NCBI RefSeq assembly: GCF_900115805.1
Contig: NZ_FOXU01000005.1
Coordinates: forward strand, 1-64,000
Direction of reading: 5' to 3'
From: Psychrobacillus psychrotolerans
GTDB lineage: Bacteria > Bacillota > Bacilli > Bacillales_A > Planococcaceae
Length of the DNA stretch: 64,000 nt
Shown here: in pieces, positions 53,725-62,873 of the stretch
Numbering within the stretch: the stretch's first letter is position 1
Layout of the letters: every line of letters begins with the position of its first letter
Translations under genes and position numbers: made by a program
Notes under the pieces: generated by a model
Told to the model about the DNA's origin: nothing
The model's input: the letters and a program-made list of their open reading frames with translations, nothing else
The model's database searches: none

Positions 53725-54246
53725 ATGGCTAACTATACATACGAACAACCGGTTAATATTGCAGAGAATCCGAAAACCCCTGTTTACAATGAAAGAGGAG
53801 AAGTTGTTTTTATATTTCAACGATATTATTCTAATGGTTTAAAAAAACGGTTAGATAAAATAATGGATTACCGTTACTTTCTTATCTATAACGTTTACGA
53901 TAGTAACGAGAATTTAATTTGCATGTGTAAAAAACTATCTCGAAAAGGTAGGGTTTATTTTGAGGTTTATGACTATATTAACGAGAATAAATACTTAGTT
54001 GCTTATGATAAATGGAAAGAGCTCGTTCCAGACTTACTAATATCAGATGGTAATGTACAGATAAAATTGGATAAGGAAATGGAAGACTGGTCTAAGTTTA
54101 TCTATAATGATAGTGAGATCGCCAAGTGGAAGGCAGAGCTTAATGATTTATTTAAAATTCAGCTTGAAGTGAATGATAACTCCCCTGTAAATAATGTCGG
54201 ATTTTATATCGCGATTAGTCAGTGTGTATTGTTTATAGGTTCTTAA
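53725..54246 (+). CDS. Tubby/LURP-one-like domain protein (tentative)
   Basis: 173 residues, no signal or membrane helix until a mildly hydrophobic C-terminus. Alternating strands with GEVVFIFQRYYSN, YFLIYNVYDSNENLICMC and GRVYFEVYDYINENKYLVAYDKWKE look like the tubby C-terminal-like (LURP-one-related) barrel found in small Bacillus proteins. The assignment is by pattern only. ACAGGAGGAA ahead of the ATG. Function unknown. Confidence 0.6.
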   Translation: MANYTYEQPVNIAENPKTPVYNERGEVVFIFQRYYSNGLKKRLDKIMDYRYFLIYNVYDSNENLICMCKKLSRKGRVYFEVYDYINENKYLVAYDKWKELVPDLLISDGNVQIKLDKEMEDWSKFIYNDSEIAKWKAELNDLFKIQLEVNDNSPVNNVGFYIAISQCVLFIGS

Positions 54247-54249
54247 ATA

Positions 54250-54295
54250 AAAGTGTGTGGAATTTTCTGATGGAAAATTTCATACACTTTTTTGT
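54250..54295 (+). terminator. Terminator before ohr
   Basis: AAAGTGTGTGGAATTTT pairs with AAAATTTCATACACTTT (54250-54266 with about 54274-54290, mostly paired), then TTT. Confidence 0.85.
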
Positions 54296-54310
54296 AATGC
54301 ATATTATTTT

Positions 54311-54326
54311 ACATCGTACACGATAT
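54311..54326 (+). promoter_or_regulatory. Candidate OhrR operator
   Basis: ATCGT (54313-54317) and ACGAT (54320-54324) form a perfect inverted repeat with a 2-base centre, about 55 bases ahead of ohr. Place and symmetry suit a MarR-type OhrR; the sequence differs from the B. subtilis AT-only operator. Confidence 0.5.
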
Positions 54327-54379
54327 AGTTTATTCTGATAATTAGATGGAACGCAATACAAACTAGAGGAGGAAAGAAT

Positions 54380-54802
54380 ATGAAAACATTATACGAAACA
54401 ACTATTGTAAATACTGGTGGACGACAAGGTGAGGTACATTCATTAGATAATATATTTTATTTGGACATTGCTAAACCACAAGCTTTAGGCGGGGAAGCGA
54501 CTACAGCATCAAATCCAGAACAACTTTTTGCTGCGGGATACAGTTCTTGCTTTAACAGTGCTTTAGAGCTTGTGTTAGAACAGGATAAAGTAAAAGTAGA
54601 AAAAAGTGAAGTTACTGCTACTATTTCATTGATTGCGGACAAAGAAAACGGCGGAGTGAAATTAGCTGCGAAGCTAGAAGTAGAGATTTTTGGGTTAGAC
54701 GATCATGAGTTGAAAGAAAAGTATGTGAAAAAAGCGCATGATTACTGCCCATATTCAAAAGCAGTAAAAAATTCCATTGATGTAGAAATAATCGTAAAAT
54801 AA
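54380..54802 (+). CDS. ohr: Organic hydroperoxide resistance protein Ohr
   Basis: 140-residue OsmC-family peroxidase reducing organic hydroperoxides with two cysteines: C57 (GYSSCF) and C123 (DYCPYSKA). Start MKTLYETTIVNTGGRQGEVHS fits Ohr. GAGGAGG ahead of the ATG. It is the first gene of ohr-ohrR-gpx, with gaps of 19 and 5 bases. Confidence 0.96.
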   Translation: MKTLYETTIVNTGGRQGEVHSLDNIFYLDIAKPQALGGEATTASNPEQLFAAGYSSCFNSALELVLEQDKVKVEKSEVTATISLIADKENGGVKLAAKLEVEIFGLDDHELKEKYVKKAHDYCPYSKAVKNSIDVEIIVK

Positions 54803-54821
54803 TAATTTAGGTGTGATTTTC

Positions 54822-55259
54822 ATGAACAATCCTTCCAAGTTGGAACAGCAGCTATGCTTCGAGGTTTATAAAGCATCTAGTAACTTTTCTAAGTTGTATG
54901 CACGAACTTTGGAGCCATTCCATTTAACATTCTCTCAATATCTAGTATTGCTCACGTTATGGGAACAGAATAACTTGTTAGTGAAGGATATCGGAAATCA
55001 ATTAGGTCTAGGAATTGGAACCTTAAATCCAATTATTAACCGAATGATTGCAAATGGATGGCTTAACAAAGAGCAGTCTGACAAGGATAAACGAGCATTC
55101 GTCATTTCATTGACAGAAAAGGCATTAGAGCAAGAAAAACCAATCGAACGGGCAATTATTAGTAAAATTACTAGCTGCAATTATTTAGATATTAACGCCA
55201 AGACTTTAATGACTAACCTTAAAGAGTTAAATGCATTTCTAAATCAACTTAAGGAGTGA
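54822..55259 (+). CDS. ohrR: MarR-family peroxide sensor OhrR
   Basis: 145 residues from the ATG at 54822 (AGGTGTG ahead). The sensing cysteine is C12 in QQLCFEVYKASSNFSKLY, the OhrR signature. Winged helix: LLVKDIGNQLGLGIGTLNPIINRM with a DKRAFVISLT wing. Only the one N-terminal cysteine is in the sensor position; C-terminal cysteines of the 2-Cys class are not evident apart from one at SCNY. It lies downstream of its target ohr, giving negative feedback. Confidence 0.93.
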   Translation: MNNPSKLEQQLCFEVYKASSNFSKLYARTLEPFHLTFSQYLVLLTLWEQNNLLVKDIGNQLGLGIGTLNPIINRMIANGWLNKEQSDKDKRAFVISLTEKALEQEKPIERAIISKITSCNYLDINAKTLMTNLKELNAFLNQLKE

Positions 55260-55264
55260 GTAAT

Positions 55265-55741
55265 TTGAGTATCTATGATATTAAAGTGAAAAAATCGGAC
55301 GGCCAAGAGTACGAATTAAATGAGTATAAGGGAAAACCAATGCTTATCGTAAACACAGCAACTAAATGTGGATTAAGCGGTCAGTTTGATGGACTTGAAA
55401 AAATATATAATGAGTATAAAGAAGAAGGGCTTGTTGTTTTAGGATTCCCGTCGAATCAATTTAAACAAGAGTTAGGTAACGCGGAAGAAGCCGAGCAAGC
55501 ATGTCGAATGAGCTATGGTGTTACATTTCCAATGCATGAAATGACTAAGTTAAATGGTAAAGAAGCGCACCCACTATTTCAACATTTAACATCTAATAGT
55601 AAAGGGATATTGTCAAAAAACATCAAATGGAATTTCACTAAATTTCTTGTCGATAAAAATGGTAATATCATAAAAAGATATGCACCAACGGATAGTCCGG
55701 AATCGATAAAATCCGACATTGCAAAAGTAGTTGCTGAATAA
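55265..55741 (+). CDS. gpx: Glutathione peroxidase family (thiol peroxidase)
   Basis: 158 residues from the TTG at 55265 (AAGGAG 8 bases ahead, inside the ohrR end). Peroxidatic C35 in TATKCGLSGQF, Q65 in FPSNQF and W122-N123 in KWNFTKF form the tetrad. Cys, not selenocysteine. In Bacillales these enzymes use thioredoxin or bacillithiol. The overlap with the ohrR end ties it to the organic-peroxide operon. Confidence 0.94.
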   Translation: MSIYDIKVKKSDGQEYELNEYKGKPMLIVNTATKCGLSGQFDGLEKIYNEYKEEGLVVLGFPSNQFKQELGNAEEAEQACRMSYGVTFPMHEMTKLNGKEAHPLFQHLTSNSKGILSKNIKWNFTKFLVDKNGNIIKRYAPTDSPESIKSDIAKVVAE

Positions 55742-55806
55742 CCCTCAACAAAACAAGACTCCATTTAACTTTTTATGTTTAATCTTGAGAGAAAAAAGGA
55801 ATAATA

Positions 55807-56184
55807 GTGAAAAAGATGAAATGGGGAAAACCTATGGGGAGATTAGTAGAGAAAGAACAGATTCTTTTAGCTTACTATGTTTGTAATTTCTTGGAAAAAA
55901 ATGATAAAAATGCTGACGGATTAGGGGAAGTTTTAACAAAGGCATTAGGAGATAATTTGACTAGTATTCAGGAAGCACTAAACAACAAAGGTTTGCTGAG
56001 TGACCATGACCAAATGATTACTAATGAAGGAATATTATATATAGACAATATTTTACACATCCAATCTGATGCTGTAGAGCGAAATAAATTAGCTTATGTA
56101 AAGGATAATCTTTTGACATATGAAATAGAGTTATCTGTTCCAGAGATTAAAGAGTATATTCATAAACATATAGGGATTGAATAA
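55807..56184 (+). CDS. Hypothetical protein, possible winged-helix-like domain
   Basis: 125 residues from a GTG at 55807 (AAAAGGA ahead). Middle segment LTKALGDNLTSIQEALNNKGLLSDHDQMITNEGILYIDNIL looks like a helix-helix-wing arrangement, but I recognise no family. The C-terminus is helical and acidic. It follows gpx by 65 bases, with a terminator behind it. Function unknown. Confidence 0.6.
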   Translation: MKKMKWGKPMGRLVEKEQILLAYYVCNFLEKNDKNADGLGEVLTKALGDNLTSIQEALNNKGLLSDHDQMITNEGILYIDNILHIQSDAVERNKLAYVKDNLLTYEIELSVPEIKEYIHKHIGIE

Positions 56185-56194
56185 TAGATAATTG

Positions 56195-56232
56195 CACGTT
56201 TGACTTCCTCAATAGTCAAACGTGTATTTTTG
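56195..56232 (+). terminator. Terminator behind 55807-56184
   Basis: Perfect 11-bp stem (56195-56205 with 56214-56224), 8-base loop, then ATTTTT. Confidence 0.87.
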
Positions 56233-56344
56233 TATGAAGGATCAGGAGAAATTTAGTATTAAGTCAATAAAACCAATAGGAGAAAATCAGTTTCTATGGT
56301 AAGATTCTTCTTATTAAAAATTTCAGGATAAAGAAGGAGTAGCA

Positions 56345-57730
56345 GTGGTAGTCACTAAAAAGAACAATTTAGGGGAAAAGTTAAGCTTATTTACTTTGAC
56401 TTGGCCGATATTTTTAGAAGTATTTTTATTTATGTTAATGGGAATAGCCGATACTTTTATGCTCAGTGCACTCTCGGATGATGCAGTATCAGGAGTGGGC
56501 GCGGCAAATCAGTATATTCACATAGCAATATTGGTATTAGAAGTTGTCGGTAATGGTGCGGCGATTGTTGTTTCTCAATATCTAGGATCGAAACGTTATG
56601 TAGAAGCATCAAAGATATCAGGTTTGGCAGTGACATTAAATTTATGTGTCGGAGTAATCCTGAGTATTGGTTTTGTTCTATTTTCCAAAAAAATGATGGT
56701 TGCGATGAATTTGCAAGGCGATGTTTTAGCACACGCAAATCAATATTTGACAATTGTTGGCGGAGCAATTTTTTTACAAGCCATTATTAATGCTCTCGCA
56801 GCTATTATTCGTGTACATGGATATACAAAACAGACCATGCTTGTTTCTCTTGGTATGAATGTTTTTCATGTAATAGGAAATTACGCATTAATTTTTGGGA
56901 AATTTGGTTTTCCAGAACTAGGAGTACAAGGTGCGGCTATTTCATCTGTATTAAGTCGTTTTCTAGCTTTGCTTGTCTTTTTCTGGTTGCTTTATCGGGT
57001 AATGGAGTACCGTGTGCAAGTGCATTATTATTTCACTCTGTCGAAAGAATATATTGCAAAAATTTTACGGATCGGTCTTCCGTCTGCATTTGAGCAGATT
57101 TTGTATCAGGGTTGTCAAATTGTGTTCCTGTACTATGTGACCTATTTAGGAGCCGAATCATTGGCTGCAAGACAATATGCAGTTAATATATCGATGTTCA
57201 CATACTTGTTTGCAATTGCTATTGGAATGGGAACAGCAATTATCGTCGGGCGACTTGTAGGTGCAAGTGAAAAAGAGGAAGCATATAAATCCGTCTGGTT
57301 TAGTGTGAAATGGGCAGTTATTTTTACAGTAACAATGGTGACTATTGTCATAGTATTACGCTATCCATTAATGGGACTATTCACTGACAATAAAGAAATA
57401 ATTGAGATAGGTGCATCTGTACTATTATTAAGTTTTCTTTTAGAAACTGGTCGGACGATAAATATAGTCATTATCAATTCTTTACGTGCAGCAGGTGATG
57501 CAACTTTTCCTGTATTTGTGGGAGCCTTGTCAATGGTAATGATGAGTTTACCGTTAGGATACTTTTTAATATTTGTACTCGATCTAGGGTTAGTTGGAGT
57601 TTGGTTAGCCATAGCAGCAGATGAATGGACCCGTGCTACAATTATGTTCTTTAGATGGAAAAGCAGACGTTGGGAAAAGTTTGCGCTTATACAACCTTCA
57701 AAAGGGGAAGACAGACCAAGGGGTAGCTAG
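56345..57730 (+). CDS. MATE family efflux transporter
   Basis: 461 residues, 12 helices, cation-coupled multidrug/toxin exporter fold. Opening FTLTWPIFLEVFLFMLMGIADTFMLSALSDDAVSGVGAANQ is typical, followed by AIVVSQYLGSKRYVEASKISG. The second half repeats the pattern with FEQILYQGCQIVFLYYVTYLGAESLAARQYAVNI. GTG start with AAGGAG ahead. Monocistronic. Substrate unknown. Confidence 0.93.
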   Translation: MVVTKKNNLGEKLSLFTLTWPIFLEVFLFMLMGIADTFMLSALSDDAVSGVGAANQYIHIAILVLEVVGNGAAIVVSQYLGSKRYVEASKISGLAVTLNLCVGVILSIGFVLFSKKMMVAMNLQGDVLAHANQYLTIVGGAIFLQAIINALAAIIRVHGYTKQTMLVSLGMNVFHVIGNYALIFGKFGFPELGVQGAAISSVLSRFLALLVFFWLLYRVMEYRVQVHYYFTLSKEYIAKILRIGLPSAFEQILYQGCQIVFLYYVTYLGAESLAARQYAVNISMFTYLFAIAIGMGTAIIVGRLVGASEKEEAYKSVWFSVKWAVIFTVTMVTIVIVLRYPLMGLFTDNKEIIEIGASVLLLSFLLETGRTINIVIINSLRAAGDATFPVFVGALSMVMMSLPLGYFLIFVLDLGLVGVWLAIAADEWTRATIMFFRWKSRRWEKFALIQPSKGEDRPRGS

Positions 57731-57768
57731 ATAATTTCCTATCTGGCTCATTCTTGGTCTATTTTTCC
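57713..57768 (+). terminator. Terminator behind the MATE gene
   Basis: Nested stems: AGACCAAG/CTTGGTCT (57713-57720, 57753-57760) and AGCTAGATA/TATCTGGCT (57725-57733, 57740-57748), followed by ATTTTT. It overlaps the stop codon. Confidence 0.8.
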
Positions 57769-57828
57769 ATTCAATAAGCTTAGTAGTGTATATTTAAATA
57801 TAAATATTGTATTAAGAGGTGAATGAAC

Positions 57829-59496
57829 ATGGCGAATGAAAATCTATCATTAGTTAAGGCGCTTATGTATGGAATTCCAGAAATGGTCTTTATATTGAGG
57901 GTCGAAGAAAAAAAACAATTTATATGTGAGTTTTTAAATACATCTTTGAAAAATAGATTGAACCTAACTCATGAAGCAGTTGGAAAATCGTTACATGGCA
58001 TTCTCTCTGAAGAACCTGCAAACAAGCTACAAAAGGAATGTATGGAAGTGATCAAGAAGAAGAAAATTCACTTGTTTGAGGAATGTATTAAGATTAAAAC
58101 GGGTGACAGAATTTATGTTGAGATAACTTTAACACCAATCCTAAACGAGGATGAAGTATGTACGCATATCGTGGCTCTAGCAAAGGACATAACAACTGAG
58201 AGATTAATAGAAATCGAAAAGATGAAAAGTCAAAGTCAGTTGGCAGCAACAGAATCCGAATATAGATCTCTCTATGACCATAATCCCGATGCTATATTTA
58301 AAATTGATTTGGAAGGATATATAACTAGTGGAAATCGTGCACTGGAACAATTGAGTGGTTATACAGTAAACGAACTTATTGGAGAATTTTTTATCGACTT
58401 TGTAGAAACAAAAGACAAAGAAGAAGCGAAAGAATGTCTTGCTCAAGCATTAAACGGTGAACTGAGGGACTATCGGTTAAACTTTTTGGGTAAATCGGGA
58501 ACTTTAATGGGCTGCTTAGTAAAACTAACTCCAATTATATTAGACGGACGGCAAACGGGCATTTTCGTCGGAGTAAAAGATATGAGAGAGTTAGACAAGC
58601 TTGCAAGCAAATATATTGATAGTGAAGAAAAGTTTCGTATTATAGCAGAAAATGTACAAGACGTTATTATTTTATTGAACGATAAGCAAGAGTATTTATA
58701 TGTCTCACCTTCTGGCAAAGAAATATTTGAATATGACCAACAAATTGGGGAAAAGCATCCATTTTTGAATATACATCCAGGTGATGTAGTGCTTTTAGAA
58801 GACCGTTTTCAACAAGCTATTAAAGACAAGAAATCTTACAAAGTTGAGCTAAAAGCGATGCATGTAAATAAGGGGTGGATATGGACTGAACTAAATGGTA
58901 CCCCGGTATTTAATGACAGTGGCAAGTTTAAATACATGCTACTAATTGCTCGTGATATTTCGTTGCAAAAAGAGAATGTAGACCAATTAGAGTATTATGC
59001 CTACCATGATTCTTTAACAGGATTACCAAACAGGCGTTTTTTTACAAATCGCCTTCAGGAAATTTTAGAGCAAGAAGAAAAAACGGGTGAAGGCTTTGCG
59101 GTAATCCTTCTAGACATTGATGACTTTAAACAAATCAACGATAACTTTGGACATGAAACAGGAGACGATGTTATTCAAGAGTTTGGTAGCAGGTTAAGGG
59201 AAGTCATAGATTCCGAAGATTTTGTAGCGAGATTAGGGGGAGATGAATTTATCGCTTTAATCGCCAATATCCACGAGGAAGGTCAAATCTTGGAAAAGGT
59301 AGAAAATATTCAGCAAGCTATCCAGGCTTCTTGGTCAATCAATGATTATGCATTGAATATCTCTGCAAGTATTGGTATTGCATTTTCTTCTATAAGTGGC
59401 ACTACAGCTACATCCGTTTTTAAAGAAGCGGATAAGGCTATGTATGATGCTAAAAATTCCGGTAAAAATTTAGTTCGTTTTAATCATCCCAATTAA
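57829..59496 (+). CDS. PAS-PAS-PAS-GGDEF diguanylate cyclase
   Basis: 555 residues, soluble. Three PAS-like sensors (about 10-130, 140-260 and 268-385), the second with YRSLYDHNPDAIFKIDLEGYI. A GGDEF domain follows, with the intact active site RLGGDEF near 470 and YHDSLTGLPNRRFF at its start. No RxxD inhibitory site is seen five residues ahead of GGDEF, so product inhibition may be absent. Makes c-di-GMP. Ligand of the PAS domains unknown; no transmembrane anchor. The ATG at 57829 is preferred over 57823, with AAGAGGTGA ahead. Confidence 0.92.
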   Translation: MANENLSLVKALMYGIPEMVFILRVEEKKQFICEFLNTSLKNRLNLTHEAVGKSLHGILSEEPANKLQKECMEVIKKKKIHLFEECIKIKTGDRIYVEITLTPILNEDEVCTHIVALAKDITTERLIEIEKMKSQSQLAATESEYRSLYDHNPDAIFKIDLEGYITSGNRALEQLSGYTVNELIGEFFIDFVETKDKEEAKECLAQALNGELRDYRLNFLGKSGTLMGCLVKLTPIILDGRQTGIFVGVKDMRELDKLASKYIDSEEKFRIIAENVQDVIILLNDKQEYLYVSPSGKEIFEYDQQIGEKHPFLNIHPGDVVLLEDRFQQAIKDKKSYKVELKAMHVNKGWIWTELNGTPVFNDSGKFKYMLLIARDISLQKENVDQLEYYAYHDSLTGLPNRRFFTNRLQEILEQEEKTGEGFAVILLDIDDFKQINDNFGHETGDDVIQEFGSRLREVIDSEDFVARLGGDEFIALIANIHEEGQILEKVENIQQAIQASWSINDYALNISASIGIAFSSISGTTATSVFKEADKAMYDAKNSGKNLVRFNHPN

Positions 59497-59540
59497 AAAG
59501 CAATCTCAAGTCGTGAAATGACTAGAGATTGCTTTTTTAT
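59496..59540. terminator. Bidirectional terminator
   Basis: Long stem AAAAGCAATCTC...GAGATTGCTTTT (59496-59537) with inner AAGTC/GACT pairing. It lies between the convergent cyclase and aminotransferase genes. Confidence 0.85.
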
Positions 59541-59565
59541 TTTTTAGATTCAAAAACGAAGATGT

Positions 59566-60741
59566 TCAGCAAATTGAAAGTACCTTTAACTTCTTTAATT
59601 GTTCCACTGCTAGCTTCAGTATATTAATATCTTGTACTAATGCAATGCGAACATAACCAGCACCAGCGGATCCAAAAACAGTGCCTGGTACCATTACAAC
59701 ACCAGTTTGATCGATTACTTCAAATACAAAATCCTTGTCATTCATTTCATAGGGATATTTTGCCCAAACGAACATCCCTCCAGTAGAAGGTGCAACCTTC
59801 CAACCCAGATCAGTTAAAGCTTGGGTTAGGAAATGATATCTCTCGGAAAATATCTTACGTAGTCGATCTGTTATTTCCTCTGCGTGATTTAAGACAACAA
59901 TACCAGCTTCTTGAATAGGGCCGTAAATCCCAAAGTCTAAATTCGACTTTAATTGTTTCATAATATTAATCATCTCTTCATTTCCTGCAATATAAGCAAT
60001 GCGTGTTCCCGCTAGACTAAAGCTCTTCGATAAAGAGTTAATCTCCATACCTACTTCTAGAGCTCCTGGTGTTGAGAGGAAACTGTTCGGTGCATCGCCA
60101 GTAAAATAGAATTCTGAATAAGCCGCATCATGCAAAATAATAATATTGTACTTATTAGCAAAAGCTACGACTCTTTCAAAGAAAATCGGATCAGGCATTG
60201 CTGGAACCGGATTTCCAGGTAAATTTAATATCATTAGTTTTGCCTTTACCGCAACTTCTTCTGGTATTGCATCTAGATTAGGTAAAAAATTGTTTTCTTC
60301 TAATAGCTCCATATAATAGGGTTTAGCACCGGCAAGTTTAATGCCAGCATCATAGGCTACATATCCAGGATTTGTCGTAAGAATGATATCTCCTTCATCG
60401 CAAAAGGCAATTGGTAGATGAACGAGTCCTTCTTGGGAACCCATTGTTTGAACAATTTGCGTCTCTGGATTTAATATAACATTGGAACGACGCTTATAAT
60501 AATCTGCAACAGCTTCATTGAAACGTTTAGTTCCGGTAAGTGTATAACCGTATGAATCCGTTGCAAAGCTAAGATCTGATAATACTTTTCTAGCACGTTC
60601 ATCTGGTGGAAGGTCAGGGCTGCCTAAGCTTAAATCATATAAGTCAAAACCTTGAGCTTGCTTTGCAGCAGCTGCGGCTTTCAAATCTCCAAAAATTGCT
60701 TTTTCAAATAACGACATTTTAGTAGATGGTTGAACTTTCAA
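59566..60741 (-). CDS. PLP-dependent class I/II aminotransferase
   Basis: 391 residues from the TTG at 60741 (AGGAG 8 bases ahead; the GTG at 60750 overlaps the site). Fold type I: SLGSPDLPPDERA, NLPGNPVPA, HDAAYSEFYF and the Schiff-base lysine K239 in SLSKSFSLAGTRIAYIAG, then the GGMFVWAKYP segment. It resembles LL-diaminopimelate/PatA-type aminotransferases; the acceptor is not fixed by sequence. Monocistronic. Confidence 0.88.
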   Translation of the reverse strand: MKVQPSTKMSLFEKAIFGDLKAAAAAKQAQGFDLYDLSLGSPDLPPDERARKVLSDLSFATDSYGYTLTGTKRFNEAVADYYKRRSNVILNPETQIVQTMGSQEGLVHLPIAFCDEGDIILTTNPGYVAYDAGIKLAGAKPYYMELLEENNFLPNLDAIPEEVAVKAKLMILNLPGNPVPAMPDPIFFERVVAFANKYNIIILHDAAYSEFYFTGDAPNSFLSTPGALEVGMEINSLSKSFSLAGTRIAYIAGNEEMINIMKQLKSNLDFGIYGPIQEAGIVVLNHAEEITDRLRKIFSERYHFLTQALTDLGWKVAPSTGGMFVWAKYPYEMNDKDFVFEVIDQTGVVMVPGTVFGSAGAGYVRIALVQDINILKLAVEQLKKLKVLSIC

Positions 60742-60894
60742 TATAAGCACTCCTAACTCATTAATAAAATTTTATGTTTTATGATATCACAATTTTCAAT
60801 ATAATTGTGAGAAACATGAATGCGATATATTACAAATGGTAAAAAAGAAGAATCCCGCAGTTTTTCACCTCAACCAAAGGTATCAAATTCATGA

Positions 60895-60938
60895 AAAAAG
60901 GAGTATTGGTTGTGACGGGTGTCACAGCCAATACTCCT
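60895..60938 (-). terminator. Terminator of the HrtBA-like operon
   Basis: A 17-bp stem (60922-60938 with 60901-60917, one G-T pair), 4-base loop. On the minus strand it is followed by TTTTTT (60900-60895). It lies 66 bases past the ATPase stop. Confidence 0.9.
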
Positions 60939-61003
60939 AGAAATTCGGTAGTCTTATAGTGGGAATTCTATCTAGATTCGAAAGCGATAGAAAAGGCTTT
61001 TCT

Positions 61004-61702
61004 TTAAAGGATTGCTTGCGATTTTTTAGATGTTTCCTTCAATTTTAGTACACCATCCGTCATTTCATAAACCTTATCGCAATACTCTATTAGACGAGTA
61101 TCATGCGTCACGACGATTGTAGTTGTTTTATTTTGTGTTGTTTCTTTTTTCAATAATTCCATCACTTCATAAGCCTTTTCCGAATCTAGAGATGCGGTAG
61201 GCTCATCTGCGAGGAGAATGGAAGGTTTGCTATATAAGGCTTTAGCAATAGCGACACGTTGACGTTCACCGCCAGATAAATCAGCGGGATATTTTTTGCG
61301 TAATTCTTTAATGCCAAGATTATCGTATAACGCATTCAATTCCTCTTTGCTCATATTATCTTTTTTTACATTATCTAATAATTTCATTTGATTATCGACA
61401 TTTAAAAATGGTACTAGATTAGATGCTTGCAAGATAAAACCTATTTCTTTTAGTCTAATTTTGGAGCGTTGTTTTTCATTTAAATCGGCAAGATCCTTGT
61501 TATTTACTAATATTGCTCCACTTGTGGGAGTTTGTAGTCCACCTGCAACTGTTAAAAAGGTACTTTTCCCTGATCCTGAAGGACCAATGACTGCTATTAA
61601 CTCTCCTGGTTCAGCAGAAAAATTCGTTTCTTTTAAAGCATCTACCTTCATATGTCCACTGCCAAATGATTTTTTTACATTATTAAGTTCTAAAATAGCC
61701 AA
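61004..61702 (-). CDS. ABC transporter ATP-binding protein (HrtA/MacB-type)
   Basis: 232-residue ATPase: Walker A GPSGSGKST, signature LSGGERQRVAIAKAL, Walker B ILLADEPTASLD, H-loop VTHD. MacB/LolD/HrtA group, which pairs with FtsX-like permeases. The gene begins 4 bases after the permease gene, so the two form one operon. If the HrtBA reading is right, it powers heme or lipophilic-toxin export from the membrane. Confidence 0.9.
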   Translation of the reverse strand: MAILELNNVKKSFGSGHMKVDALKETNFSAEPGELIAVIGPSGSGKSTFLTVAGGLQTPTSGAILVNNKDLADLNEKQRSKIRLKEIGFILQASNLVPFLNVDNQMKLLDNVKKDNMSKEELNALYDNLGIKELRKKYPADLSGGERQRVAIAKALYSKPSILLADEPTASLDSEKAYEVMELLKKETTQNKTTTIVVTHDTRLIEYCDKVYEMTDGVLKLKETSKKSQAIL

Positions 61703-61706
61703 TTCA

Positions 61707-62777
61707 TTAACCTCCTATCGCTTTAAGCGGATCAATTTTTACGATTGTTAACACGGAGAATACAGCTCCAAGAATTGCCACGACTATTAATATTACTCCG
61801 TAAATAATCATGGTTGGAATATCAAATGCGACCGGAACAGCACTAGGTAAGAATTCTCCAGAAATTAGAGTTAGAGCAAAGCCAACAACTACACCAATGA
61901 AGGCCAATAAGAATGTTTGGGCAATTACCGAACGAGATAAATAGCCGTTGGAAATACCTTGTGCTTTCATAACTCCGAACATACTAATCTTCTGAACTGT
62001 TAATACATAAAGGAAGATTGCCACTATAACAGACGAAATCCCAAATAAGAAATAAATCATAAAGTTTAAAGTTAAGGCTTGTTCTGTATAACCGGGAAGG
62101 TTTTCTATAAACTCTTCTACTTCAATAACCTCTAAATCTTCATTCGATGTTGAGATGGAAGAGAAGTCGTCACCACGAACAACGATCCCATTTATTTGTG
62201 TTTCATTTTCTGCGGCGCCTTCACCGAACTTGACCTTTTGGAAAGTAGTTACATCCCCATAAAGGACTGGAGCGGCATTGAAACGTGCGCTATCTGTAAA
62301 TCCTACAATGGTTAACTTTTCATCAGTAGAGGATAGTTCAAGTTCATCACCCAGTTTAAATCCGTCCTCTTTAAGCGTATCGCTAGCAATCACTTCGTTG
62401 TCGCCTGCAAACTTTTCACCCTCTGTTACTTTGGGCATTATAAATTCTTCCGAATCAATACCGAAAAGAGCGATATTTTGTTTTGCATCGCCATTTCTAG
62501 CGATTGAATTTAACTGTCCAAGAGTGGCAGTGTCATTGTCCTTAATGTTATCCGCTTCTTCGGTAGTTAGAGAAGATTGAGGTAAACTTTTATCGGACTC
62601 CTCGGTTAATACGATTGCCGTAGCATCCCATTTGTCTACGGCTTCTCTATTTAGACTAGCTAAGCCTGTTGCTAAACCAGATAAGAAAAATACTAAATAG
62701 GATACTAGCATTAATACTCCAACGATTAATGCAAATCGAAGTTTGTTCTTTTTAATTTCATTCCACGCTAAAAACAT
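61707..62777 (-). CDS. FtsX-like ABC permease (HrtB-like)
   Basis: 356 residues: one N-terminal helix (about 17-40), a long extracytoplasmic domain (about 45-235), then three helices. It ends KIDPLKAIGG. The opening LAWNEIKKNKLRFALI and FLSGLATGLASLNREAVDKWDATAIVLTEESDKSLPQSSL resemble HrtB heme-efflux permeases of Firmicutes more than MacB. Heme export is a fair guess. No HssRS two-component system is in the window. An 11-bp-period direct repeat lies upstream. Confidence 0.84.
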   Translation of the reverse strand: MFLAWNEIKKNKLRFALIVGVLMLVSYLVFFLSGLATGLASLNREAVDKWDATAIVLTEESDKSLPQSSLTTEEADNIKDNDTATLGQLNSIARNGDAKQNIALFGIDSEEFIMPKVTEGEKFAGDNEVIASDTLKEDGFKLGDELELSSTDEKLTIVGFTDSARFNAAPVLYGDVTTFQKVKFGEGAAENETQINGIVVRGDDFSSISTSNEDLEVIEVEEFIENLPGYTEQALTLNFMIYFLFGISSVIVAIFLYVLTVQKISMFGVMKAQGISNGYLSRSVIAQTFLLAFIGVVVGFALTLISGEFLPSAVPVAFDIPTMIIYGVILIVVAILGAVFSVLTIVKIDPLKAIGG

Positions 62778-62834
62778 ACTTTGTCACATCCTGTAGGTTA
62801 ATTTGATAAATGAATCATAACATATTAATTTAAT

Positions 62835-62854
62835 TTTGTCTAACCTTTGTCTAA
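62835..62854 (-). promoter_or_regulatory. Direct repeat, candidate response-regulator site
   Basis: TTTGTCTAA at 62835-62843 and again at 62846-62854 (TTAGACAAA on the minus strand), period 11 bases. Tandem half-sites one turn apart are typical of OmpR-family regulators. They lie about 60-75 bases ahead of the HrtB-like gene on its strand. Confidence 0.5.
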
Positions 62855-62873
62855 TCTTTTTTAGTTAAATAAA

